Below, piece after piece: positions 1 to 6,596 of a stretch of 11,467 nucleotides of DNA. Each line of letters opens with the position of its first letter. Positions within the stretch are counted from its first letter, which is position 1. The notes below the pieces were generated by a model. It worked only from the letters and a program-made list of their open reading frames with translations, searched no databases and was not told the origin of the DNA. Position numbers and translations under genes: made by a program. The stretch is taken from positions 1 to 11,467 of the forward strand of contig JAKQQP010000424.1 of the NCBI GenBank assembly GCA_029564115.1, in the 5' to 3' direction. The DNA comes from Candidatus Rifleibacteriota bacterium. GTDB taxonomy: Bacteria; Riflebacteria; Ozemobacteria; Ozemobacterales; Ozemobacteraceae.

Positions 1-620
1 GCCGCTTTTGTCTGGGTTGCAGTATTTTCTGAGGTCACGGTAGATCCCTGGTTCTGGTTGAGGGATGCAGCATTTTCAGACTTGATGCTTTCGCTGCTGG
101 CGGTTTGGCTATCTGAGGCTGCAGCTGGAGAGTCTGCTGTGGCTGCGGCAGGTTGCGCGGCAGAGGTCTGAATCTGACCGGGTGCAGCAGCAGCGGGCTG
201 AACTGGTGGGGCAAAGGTAAGCTCAAACTTCTTCTGTGTTGGCATAAAGCAGGTAAGAGCCGAGCAGCCCTGGTATTTTACCGTCAGGGTGCTTTGTGTC
301 AGTGGTTCATCGGCCGAAAAGGCAATCTCGAACACATGTGTGCCTTCGGGGTAGACGTCGACATTCCCTTCGCCAAACGGGTCGGCCTTGGTAACTACTG
401 CTGGCCAGGTCACGGCGATTTTGCCGACTGATGCAGAAAACGACATCTGGTGGCGATACAGCATATGCCCGGATGATACGGTCGCCGAGACGGTCACAAT
501 ACCGGGCTTTGCCGGGTTTTGCGATGAGGTGAAATTGAAGTTCGGGTCGAAAGCGAAAGCCAGAGTGGACGAAAAAATGAAGGCAAGAATAAGAAAGAAA
601 ATGTTGTGGCGGTAATTCAT
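1..620 (-). CDS. DsbD-like thiol:disulfide interchange protein, N-terminal part (runs off left edge)
   Basis: Reading from the ATG at 618-620 to the window edge gives 206 open codons with no stop, so the gene is partial. Residues 1 to about 23 form a signal peptide (MNYR, hydrophobic core, AFA). Residues 25-137 look like the periplasmic alpha domain of DsbD: a G-H-M-L-Y-R strand near 51-56 and a Y-Q-G-C-S-A-L-T-C stretch with C119 and C124 as the likely redox pair. In the family this domain passes electrons from the membrane domain to periplasmic partners. Residues 138-206 are an Ala/Ser/Thr/Gln-rich linker, presumably leading to membrane and thioredoxin domains outside the window. An AGGAG ribosome site (629-633) lies 8 nt before the ATG, and nadK ends 16 nt upstream. 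It could instead be a stand-alone alpha-domain protein, because the membrane part is not visible. Confidence 0.8.
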   Translation of the reverse strand, partial: MNYRHNIFFLILAFIFSSTLAFAFDPNFNFTSSQNPAKPGIVTVSATVSSGHMLYRHQMSFSASVGKIAVTWPAVVTKADPFGEGNVDVYPEGTHVFEIAFSADEPLTQSTLTVKYQGCSALTCFMPTQKKFELTFAPPVQPAAAAPGQIQTSAAQPAAATADSPAAASDSQTASSESIKSENAASLNQNQGSTVTSENTATQTKA

Positions 621-628
621 TGTTGTAA

Positions 629-633
629 CTCCT
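629..633 (-). promoter_or_regulatory. Shine-Dalgarno site of the DsbD-like gene
   Basis: AGGAG on the minus strand, 8 nt before the ATG at 620, in the 16-nt gap after the nadK stop. It fixes the start of the partial gene. Confidence 0.75.
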
Positions 634-636
634 GTA

Positions 637-1500
637 TCAGCCCCACTTCATTTTTTTGCGCAGGACCTCGAAAAAATTGCGTGATTGAAAAACTACGATG
701 CGGGCCAGTTCCTGGGCCCGCGAGATGTCTATTTCGTCACCATCCTGAAGGCGAAAACTTTCCTGACCGTCGAGAACGAGATCAACTTTTGAGTGAATAC
801 AGCCGACTTTCGCGGTCAGAACTTCCTGGTCTGAGGTGATTACTGGTCTGGCGCTCAAAGTGTGGCAGTTGAGCGGGCACAGAATGATGACGCTGACCCA
901 TGGCAGCACGATTGGGCCGCCGGCAGAGAGCGAATAGGCGGTAGAACCGGTTGGTGTCGAAAAAATCAGGCCGTCGCCATGGTAGGTGTTGATGACGCAG
1001 CCTGAAATTGATACATTTATGTTGATAACCCGCAGCATTGGCTCTTTCTGAATGACGACGTCATTGAGAGCGATGCCCGAAAATACCTTTTTGCCATTGC
1101 GCCTGACCGTGGCGTTAAGCATCATGCGATTTTCGATGCGGAATTTGCCGTCACGGATCTTTTTGAGAAACTCCACCGCATTGCCCGGTTCTTCGAGTGT
1201 CAAAAAGCCGAGATGACCCATATTTATCCCGGCGATTGGCAGACCATCTGCCGCGAAAGACCTTGTGGCCTCGAGGATACTGCCATCGCCGCCGAGAACG
1301 ATAACCATGTCGATATGTGCGGCCATTTCATGCGTCGCCATGCCGAGTTCGGGCCGGTTGATGATCCGCGCCATGCGGGTGGTCATGCGCACCTGAATCG
1401 AATTTTCTTCGCACCATTCGACCAGCGACTTCAGCAGTGGTGGAATCGATTCGCGGGCCGGGTGGCAGATGAACGCGAGGCTTTTGACCGGTTTTTTCAT
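637..1500 (-). CDS. nadK: NAD kinase
   Basis: This 287-residue protein phosphorylates NAD+ to NADP+ with ATP or polyphosphate in the cytoplasm, the only known route to NADP(H) in most bacteria. The family signatures are present in order: the G-G-D-G loop at residues 70-73 (catalytic Asp72), G-I-N-M-G-H-L-G-F-L at 91-100, N-D-V-V-I at 146-150, and the long G-D-G...S-T-P-T-G-S-T-A-Y-S-L-S-A-G-G-P block at about 175-196. The length is typical of bacterial NadK (about 260-300). The ATG at 1498-1500 lies only 3 nt after the stop of the upstream TPR gene. No clear Shine-Dalgarno sequence precedes it, so translation is probably coupled to that gene. It is the fifth gene of a six-gene run and sits directly before the DsbD-like reductase. 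Confidence 0.97.
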   Translation of the reverse strand: MKKPVKSLAFICHPARESIPPLLKSLVEWCEENSIQVRMTTRMARIINRPELGMATHEMAAHIDMVIVLGGDGSILEATRSFAADGLPIAGINMGHLGFLTLEEPGNAVEFLKKIRDGKFRIENRMMLNATVRRNGKKVFSGIALNDVVIQKEPMLRVININVSISGCVINTYHGDGLIFSTPTGSTAYSLSAGGPIVLPWVSVIILCPLNCHTLSARPVITSDQEVLTAKVGCIHSKVDLVLDGQESFRLQDGDEIDISRAQELARIVVFQSRNFFEVLRKKMKWG

Positions 1501-1503
1501 GTT

Positions 1504-2652
1504 TCAGTTGGGCGGAAAAATCTCGTAGTAATTTCGACCTGATCTGATCGAGCCGGCAATACTGCGTGCTGCCAGACCATAAACCGTGCCTTTGTGAGCA
1601 CTGCTTACCTTGTCGAGGATGCCGAGAGCTGCGTCTTTTTGCCCCTTCTTGAAATAAAGGTTTGCCAACAGCAGCTGTGCATCGATGTTGCCGCTCTCAT
1701 GCTTCAGGCAGTTGCGCAGTGATGCAATTGCCGGGTCGGTTTCGCCGAGGCGGAACAGGGTGTCGGCCATCTGATAATGTGCTTCGGCCCAGCGCGGGTA
1801 GAGCACGACGACCTGCTCGAAAGACCGCAGAGCATCAAGATAGTTGCGGCTCAGCTTGGCGCGCATGCCGTTGTTGAATTCGCCGAAAACATTGTTTACT
1901 TCGGCCCCGAGAGCCGAAAGCGAACCGTGCTTTTCGCACTCGACGTCATTGTTTTTCCAGCCGTAGATGCCGGCAGCGGGGCACACCGGCACTGATGTCA
2001 GAAAGCCGTCTTTGGCAAGATTGGTTGTCGAGAATTCGTCTTTGCGCTTCGGGTTGGCGGCTGCAAATGCTTCCTGGGCTCGTTTAATCAATGCCATGGC
2101 ATGGTAGCACTGTTGCTTTGCCTTCATTTCGATAAAGTAGGTGGCTTCGAGAATTTTGGTTTCGGTCTGAACCGGCTTAACGAGAACCGGTGCTGTCGGA
2201 GCATCAGATGCTGGTGCTGCCGGGGCTTTGTTGATAATTGGCTGAATCTTGCGTGCGGGCTGCAGGGTTCGTTCGACCGACCGCAGCGAGGTATTGGCGT
2301 AGTCATCTTCGGGGTCAAGCTGCAGAACAGTGAGAAAAAGCGTTCTCGCTTCGGTGAGCTTCCCCTGGCGGGTAAGCAGAGCGCCTTTAAGGTTCATCAG
2401 CCTGGTATTACGAGGGTTGATCTGCAGTCCTGTTTTGATGGCTTTTTCGGCGGCTTCGATATTGCCTTTGCGCGCCTCTGAAAGAGCCATAAGGTAATAG
2501 GTGTCAGATTTGGGCGCCCGTTTGTGCCCTTCGAGAAGATCTCTGACAGATACTTCAGAGCCGGGAGTCTGAAATTCCTGGGCCAGGCAGACTTTGGCGG
2601 GCGAAAAGGCAGAAACAGACGCAAGAAAAATCAGTGGAATAAATTTTTTCAC
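1504..2652 (-). CDS. Secreted TPR protein with an inserted pilin-like Cys/His module
   Basis: The 382-residue product starts with GTG (2650-2652), supported by AAGGA 10 nt upstream and by a clean signal peptide at residues 1-24 (MKK, hydrophobic core, C-L-A before Q-E-F). Two TPR units cover about 50-115. A Pro/Ala-rich linker (132-160) follows, then residues 170-243 carry a segment unlike TPR: Cys182 in a long helix, then V-P-V-C-P-A-A-G-I-Y-G-W (Cys224) and V-E-C-E-K-H-G (Cys239, His242). This resembles the C-terminal signature of some type IV pilins. TPR units resume at about 263-350. The likely place of action is the periplasm or outer envelope, as a protein-protein scaffold. It starts 2 nt after the stop of the zinc-ribbon TPR gene and ends 3 nt before nadK. 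The partner and exact role are not recognisable. Confidence 0.88.
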   Translation of the reverse strand: MKKFIPLIFLASVSAFSPAKVCLAQEFQTPGSEVSVRDLLEGHKRAPKSDTYYLMALSEARKGNIEAAEKAIKTGLQINPRNTRLMNLKGALLTRQGKLTEARTLFLTVLQLDPEDDYANTSLRSVERTLQPARKIQPIINKAPAAPASDAPTAPVLVKPVQTETKILEATYFIEMKAKQQCYHAMALIKRAQEAFAAANPKRKDEFSTTNLAKDGFLTSVPVCPAAGIYGWKNNDVECEKHGSLSALGAEVNNVFGEFNNGMRAKLSRNYLDALRSFEQVVVLYPRWAEAHYQMADTLFRLGETDPAIASLRNCLKHESGNIDAQLLLANLYFKKGQKDAALGILDKVSSAHKGTVYGLAARSIAGSIRSGRNYYEIFPPN

Positions 2653-2654
2653 AG

Positions 2655-4985
2655 TCAGTTTGTCCTTGCCAGGCGGCGGCGCATCAGTTCTGCCCAGCTG
2701 ATCATGTCTGGATCAGTTGAGGCAGAAGCCACGATAGAAAATTCCTTGAGAGCTCTTGGTGCAAGGCCCTTGGCAAAGTAGATTTTGCCAAGCAGGAAAT
2801 GAACACGTGGATCATCGGGTGAAATTTTCTGGGCAATGACCGCATGCCGCAGTGCCTCGTTGAGAAAGCCCAGATTCAGATTGGCCTGCACCATGAACAT
2901 GTGAGTGTCGGCATTTTCAGGGTCTATTTTGATAATTTCGCGGTAACAGCGCATTGCCATTTTGAGTTTACCTCGGTTGCGCAGCAGTTCGGCATAGCAC
3001 ATCAGCCCGGGTATATAGTCAGGCTTGATCGACAGAAGCCGCTGGTAGGTCATCATCGCTTCATCAGGCCTCTGCAGAACTTCAAAGGCTCGACCCATTT
3101 CAAGATAGGCTTCAAGGTCGTCAGGGCTTTTTTCGAGAGTTTCGCGGCGGGCGTCAATGATGCGGTTACAGCTGGCTTCGAGCTTTTTCTGAACCGCCCT
3201 GAGATTGCTTGAAATCTGCGGGTCGGTGTAATCGAAGCTGGCAGCCTTTCTGAAGGCTTTTAATGCTTCCTCGTAGGCTTTCTGATTTGAAAGCAGTATA
3301 CCGATGTTGTTCCAGATGCCAGCCTGGTCGGGGGCGCAGGTTGAGGCTCTGATAAAGGCAGAAACCGCTTTCTCGGGGTGATTGTCAGCCTGGTAGAGCT
3401 TGCCGAGTTCAAGCCAGGCTTCGTAACTGACCGCAGGGTTTTCTACAAGTTTTTCGAGCAGACCGAGAGCTTCGATGGTACGGCCCCGTTTGAGCATGGC
3501 CATCGCCTTGAGAAAACCTGCCTCGTGGTTGGCCGGTTCAAGCCTGAGAACTTCATTGGTGATTTTTTCGAGTTCTTCAAAATTTTCAAGTTTGCGCAGC
3601 ACTTTGCCAAAAGAGATCATCGTCGCGACAGAGGGGTGAAACTGGCGAGCCAGGGCTTCCTGAAACAGCTCCGCAGATTTTTCATACAGTTCCTTGGCGG
3701 CAAGAACTTCAGCCAGACGCTCAAGCACGAACGGGTCGCCGGGCTTGAGGCTGAGCGCCTGTGAATACGAAGAAACCGCATGCTCATATTGCCGCGTCTG
3801 CTGATACAACTGCCCAAGCTTGCTGTGACCGTATGAATCTGTCGGATGCAGAATCGTGGCACGCTGGATTTCCATCAGTGCCAGACTTGTTTCGCCAAGC
3901 TCACGGTAGATCATGCCAAGCTGGTAATGCGCATATGGGTCGTCAGGTGAAAGTTGAATACATTTCTGCAGCTGGTTGCGGGCTTCTGGGAGGTTGTTGA
4001 GGCTGCGTTCAAGTATGCCGAGCTGATAAAAGGCCTTTGACAGAAATCTGTTCAGTTCAAGCGCCTTTTCAAAAGACTTTCTTGCCTGTTCCGGGTTGTT
4101 GTTACGCCGCAGCAGCACCCCGTGGTAGAGATAAACTTCGGCGATGTCGGGCTCAAATTTCAGGCATTTTTCGAGATTTTCAAGCGCCAGGGAAATCTCG
4201 CCGCGTTCTTCGTGCAACTGGGCCAGTCGCAGCAGTAGCGCATAATTGTCGGGTGAACGCGAAACTTTTTCTTTTGTGCTTTCAATTTCTTTTTCGATAC
4301 CGTCAGAGAGAAATTCAGCGAGGGTTTCGAATTTTTTGACCGGTTCGGGCTTTGCTTTTTCTGTTGTTGATTCATGGGCATCGCCGGCAAGCATGGCTGC
4401 TTCTTCGCTGGTTAAAAGGGATTCTTCAGGGCGTTCTGCGGCTGCTGCGGTTGAAATTTCGCGGTCAAGGTCTTCAAAAGATTCGAGAGCATTGTTGAGA
4501 CCGCGAGCGTAAGCTTTGGGAAAAGCCGCTTCATTGCCGGTCTGAGTTGTGGGCTCATTGATTTCGTTGTCTTCGATAACCCAGAAGGTTATTTCCACAA
4601 GGCCCCAGAGGGCCACAATGCCGCTGATCAGCCCCGAAGCAAGCAGAAGAAAAGGGTGCCCGCTGAAAATCTGGCTGATATAAACCAGAGCGAAGAAAAA
4701 ACCGCCAAGAATTACCTTTAAAAAAGCTTCTTTAGGATAGAAGGTGGTAAAGGCATTTTTTACTCTGGGCTCATACATCTCGGCAACGGGGTCGCCAAGT
4801 TTCTTTTCGAGAATGCGCGGGTCGTTTTTCTCTTCAAGAATTCGCCCGCATTGATTGCATACCGCTGCCGATACTGGATTGCGCGATGTGCACTGGGGGC
4901 AGACCACCAGCAGAGTACGGTTGCAGGCAATACAGCTCAGTGATTCTTCATTGTTTACGGCGCCACAACTCTGACAATTAACCAT
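2655..4985 (-). CDS. Membrane-anchored double-zinc-ribbon TPR protein
   Basis: The 776-residue protein has three parts. Residues 4-46 hold four C-x-x-C pairs (C4/C7, C18/C21, C29/C32, C43/C46), the pattern of a double zinc ribbon. Two hydrophobic segments at about 89-107 and 111-137 are probable membrane helices, separated by a short loop, which would place both ends on the same, probably cytoplasmic, side. After a charged low-complexity stretch (about 140-225), some 14 TPR units fill about 235-770, with the usual spacing and Pro-Asp/Pro-Glu unit ends. No enzymatic domain is visible, so a scaffold or adaptor role at the inner membrane is inferred. The ATG at 4983-4985 lies 2 nt after the stop of the gene upstream and has only weak ribosome-site matches. 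It is larger than most zinc-ribbon TPR proteins. Confidence 0.92.
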   Translation of the reverse strand: MVNCQSCGAVNNEESLSCIACNRTLLVVCPQCTSRNPVSAAVCNQCGRILEEKNDPRILEKKLGDPVAEMYEPRVKNAFTTFYPKEAFLKVILGGFFFALVYISQIFSGHPFLLLASGLISGIVALWGLVEITFWVIEDNEINEPTTQTGNEAAFPKAYARGLNNALESFEDLDREISTAAAAERPEESLLTSEEAAMLAGDAHESTTEKAKPEPVKKFETLAEFLSDGIEKEIESTKEKVSRSPDNYALLLRLAQLHEERGEISLALENLEKCLKFEPDIAEVYLYHGVLLRRNNNPEQARKSFEKALELNRFLSKAFYQLGILERSLNNLPEARNQLQKCIQLSPDDPYAHYQLGMIYRELGETSLALMEIQRATILHPTDSYGHSKLGQLYQQTRQYEHAVSSYSQALSLKPGDPFVLERLAEVLAAKELYEKSAELFQEALARQFHPSVATMISFGKVLRKLENFEELEKITNEVLRLEPANHEAGFLKAMAMLKRGRTIEALGLLEKLVENPAVSYEAWLELGKLYQADNHPEKAVSAFIRASTCAPDQAGIWNNIGILLSNQKAYEEALKAFRKAASFDYTDPQISSNLRAVQKKLEASCNRIIDARRETLEKSPDDLEAYLEMGRAFEVLQRPDEAMMTYQRLLSIKPDYIPGLMCYAELLRNRGKLKMAMRCYREIIKIDPENADTHMFMVQANLNLGFLNEALRHAVIAQKISPDDPRVHFLLGKIYFAKGLAPRALKEFSIVASASTDPDMISWAELMRRRLARTN

Positions 4986-4987
4986 TC

Positions 4988-5389
4988 TCAGTGCCTGCTC
5001 TCCTCAAAATGATGATCTATGATGCTCCAGTCATTGCTGATCGAAAAATCAACCGGTTCGGCCTCTTCATCGAGATGACTGCCGGTATGTCTGATGACGC
5101 TGCCATTATGCCGCAGCGGCTGATAAACCTGAAAAGATTCGATGCACTGGTATTCCCAGCTGATGACCAGCAGGCCGTCGTCATAACCTTCAAGCAGCGG
5201 CGAATCATCTTTGTTTGTAAAAAAATGTTCTTTGAGACCAGGGTCCATGCTGGTGACTGTATGCCAGAATGTTTCGGTATCTTTGGAGCCCTGAGCGATG
5301 GCCCATAAAACCGCTGAGATAGAAGACGATGGAATATGCCCCGAAAAGGTCTGATTATTTTCGACCATAATCAATCTGATAACGCTCAT
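4988..5389 (-). CDS. Hypothetical protein, 133 aa
   Basis: I do not recognise this protein. It has no signal peptide and no membrane helix, is acidic and rich in aromatic residues, and ends in a His/Glu-rich tail (D-H-H-F-E-E-S-R-H). It is probably a small soluble cytoplasmic protein. Its reality is supported by context: the ATG at 5387-5389 overlaps the stop of the upstream gene in an ATGA arrangement, GGAG (5398-5401) lies 8 nt before the ATG, and the stop is 2 nt before the start of the zinc-ribbon TPR gene. Such coupling suggests that it works with, or is made in proportion to, its neighbours. Confidence 0.8.
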   Translation of the reverse strand: MSVIRLIMVENNQTFSGHIPSSSISAVLWAIAQGSKDTETFWHTVTSMDPGLKEHFFTNKDDSPLLEGYDDGLLVISWEYQCIESFQVYQPLRHNGSVIRHTGSHLDEEAEPVDFSISNDWSIIDHHFEESRH

Positions 5390-5787
5390 TTGTCGTTCTC
5401 CGGCGTGTCAGAGGCTTCTGATTCAGAGTCAGAATCTTCTAAATCGGCTTCGCGCCAGAAGGCGGCCATTGGTTCGCCCATTATGGCCCCGAGAAGCGCG
5501 AGAACAAATGCGGTCAAATAAGCAGTTTCAAAGTCAATGAAGTAAAAAACCAGCGGGCCAACCAGAAGGCCCAGCAGCATGCCGGCAATAGACCCAACAA
5601 TGGTTGATTCATAAACAGAGATAAAGGCACCGAGAGCTGAACCTAAAAAAAGGCCCATCAGCGAATACTGCTCGGCGACGTTGCCGGCTAAAACCGCACC
5701 AATAGCGCCAAACGCGACGACCAGAGTGCAGATCATCGCGTATACCATCATGCGGGTTGTCTGTCTGGGCGAGGCCAGTATGCTCAT
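5386..5787 (-). CDS. Small four-helix membrane protein with acidic tail
   Basis: The 133-residue product has hydrophobic segments at about 13-34, 42-58, 62-84 and 88-110, many with small Gly/Ala residues (for example G-L-F-L-G-S-A-L-G-A and G-S-I-A-G-M-L-L-G-L-L-V-G). The C-terminal 20 residues are strongly acidic (E-A-D-L-E-D-S-D-S-E-S-E). I cannot assign a family; the Gly-rich helices resemble small integral membrane proteins of unknown function. The ATG at 5785-5787 has an AGGAG site (5793-5797) 5 nt upstream, a strong start. It is the first gene of the run that continues through nadK to the DsbD-like gene, and its stop overlaps the next ATG by 4 nt. Confidence 0.85.
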   Translation of the reverse strand: MSILASPRQTTRMMVYAMICTLVVAFGAIGAVLAGNVAEQYSLMGLFLGSALGAFISVYESTIVGSIAGMLLGLLVGPLVFYFIDFETAYLTAFVLALLGAIMGEPMAAFWREADLEDSDSESEASDTPENDK

Positions 5788-5792
5788 CGGGA

Positions 5793-5797
5793 CTCCT
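5793..5797 (-). promoter_or_regulatory. Shine-Dalgarno site at the head of the six-gene run
   Basis: AGGAG on the minus strand, 5 nt before the ATG at 5787. It lies 13 nt downstream of the last arm of the hairpin region at 5811-5867, so those hairpins do not cover it directly. Confidence 0.7.
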
Positions 5798-5832
5798 GCG
5801 ATTCGGTAATATCAGGCAGCGTGCGGTTAAGC

Positions 5833-5867
5833 AATCAGGCATCGGGCAGCACGCCAGATGCCTGATT
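5833..5867 (-). terminator. Hairpin after the 5875-6528 gene, possible terminator or attenuator
   Basis: Perfect 11-bp inverted repeat: AATCAGGCATC at 5833-5843 and GATGCCTGATT at 5857-5867, with a 13-nt loop, starting 7 nt after the stop of the exported-protein gene. No T-rich run follows on the minus strand (GCTTAACCGC), so it is not a classic intrinsic terminator. It may be a weak terminator, an mRNA-stabilising hairpin or a REP-like element. An alternative pairing with 5811-5824 is described in the findings. Confidence 0.45.
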
Positions 5868-5874
5868 TATGCGT

Positions 5875-6528
5875 TCAGGGGTTGAGGATGGTCTTTTCGT
5901 AGTAATAATTGTTGCGCGGATTTTCGGCGACAAAGGTGGTCATTTCTGACAGATAGACGATGCCGTCAATTGTGCCGGCTTCCATGCAGAGTTTTTTGAT
6001 TTCGGCAAGATTGCCCTGAATTTCTTTATATGAATTGCGGGTTTTGAGGGGTCTGGTGGCCCGAACAATTGCTCTAAGCATGTTTTTGAGGCTGCCCTCG
6101 GGCAGATCGACCAGGCTCAGCTGCACAATCGAGTAGCCGGCGCTTTCGAGGGCGGTACGAATATTGGTTTCAATCATTGCCCTGGTTTCTGCGCTGATGG
6201 GCTGAACATTGTTGGCTGCCGGCGACATTTTATCCCAGTAGGTGAGTACTTCGTCGCGAATGGCGCCTGAGCGGTCTTCGAGTGTCGGGGTAAGCGACCT
6301 GGTAACACCAAGTTCAGTCAGTTGTTCGAGGTTTGAATCGGCTTCATCCTGTTCATTGTCAGCAGCAGTCTCTGGTTTTGCCGGCTCACAGCCGGTGGCA
6401 GAAAGAACTTCGCTGACCATTTCCTGAGAGTAGCCCATATATTTAAGATCGCCTTCGGGCGACGCGTAAGCACAGGTAGCGGTGATGGCAGAAGCGGCCA
6501 TCAGAACGGTGATTCCTCTTTTGATCAT
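5875..6528 (-). CDS. Hypothetical exported protein, 217 aa
   Basis: I do not recognise a family. I take the ATG at 6526-6528 as the start: it gives an intact signal peptide (M-I-K-R-G, hydrophobic core, A-Y-A before S-P-E-G, cleavage near residue 22), and AAGGAG lies 12 nt upstream at 6541-6546. The upstream in-frame TTG at 6552 would put this ribosome site inside the gene and lies only about 5 nt after the predicted transcription start. The mature protein has an acidic stretch near residues 52-67, then a mostly helical region and a Tyr-rich end (N-N-Y-Y-Y-E-K). Cys47 and a second Cys near 182 could form a disulfide. A periplasmic location is inferred. It has its own promoter and a hairpin after its stop, so it is probably transcribed alone or reads through into the next run. 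Confidence 0.82.
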   Translation of the reverse strand: MIKRGITVLMAASAITATCAYASPEGDLKYMGYSQEMVSEVLSATGCEPAKPETAADNEQDEADSNLEQLTELGVTRSLTPTLEDRSGAIRDEVLTYWDKMSPAANNVQPISAETRAMIETNIRTALESAGYSIVQLSLVDLPEGSLKNMLRAIVRATRPLKTRNSYKEIQGNLAEIKKLCMEAGTIDGIVYLSEMTTFVAENPRNNYYYEKTILNP

Positions 6529-6540
6529 TTTTAGTGATGT

Positions 6541-6546
6541 CTCCTT
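6541..6546 (-). promoter_or_regulatory. Shine-Dalgarno site that decides the start at 6528
   Basis: AAGGAG on the minus strand, followed by a 12-nt spacer and ATG (6528-6526). The spacer is on the long side, but no closer in-frame start exists, and the TTG at 6552 lies upstream of the site. Confidence 0.6.
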
Positions 6547-6563
6547 GTTCAAATTGCCAGAGA

Positions 6564-6572
6564 ATTATAGCA
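6564..6572 (-). promoter_or_regulatory. Extended -10 promoter of the exported-protein gene
   Basis: TGCTATAAT on the minus strand is a perfect TATAAT with the TG of an extended -10 element. No good -35 hexamer is found 16-18 nt upstream, which extended -10 promoters can tolerate. The transcription start would fall near 6557, giving a leader of about 30 nt before the ATG at 6528. Confidence 0.6.
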
Positions 6573-6582
6573 CAGTATAAGA

Positions 6583-6596
6583 GAGCCGGCAGGCTC
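6583..6596 (-). terminator. Possible weak terminator at the end of the HIT gene
   Basis: GAGCC-TGCC-GGCTC forms a 5-bp GC-rich stem with a tetraloop on the minus strand, overlapping the TGA of the HIT gene and followed by TCTTAT. The stem is short and the T run is broken, so this is a tentative call. Confidence 0.25.

Noticed and set aside
153..431. Plus-strand open frame of 92 codons at the left end
   Set aside because: It lies opposite the DsbD-like gene, which has a signal peptide, domain motifs and a ribosome site. The plus-strand product has no recognisable feature.
2844..3764. Plus-strand open frames of 122 and 128 codons (2844-3212, 3378-3764)
   Set aside because: They are antisense to TPR-coding sequence, whose repeat pattern is clear on the minus strand; they are shadows of its codon usage.
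2655..4985. DNA-level tandem repeat within the TPR gene
   Set aside because: The repeat is visible only in the protein; the units are too diverged in nucleotide sequence to call a DNA repeat.
6550..6552. TTG as the start of the exported-protein gene (225 aa form)
   Set aside because: It lies upstream of the AAGGAG site and only about 5 nt after the predicted transcription start. The ATG at 6528 gives a normal signal peptide.
6588..6593. -35 element for the 6564-6572 promoter
   Set aside because: The hexamers at 16-18 nt spacing (for example CTGCCG, TGCCGG) match TTGACA poorly, and TTGAGC is 23 nt away.
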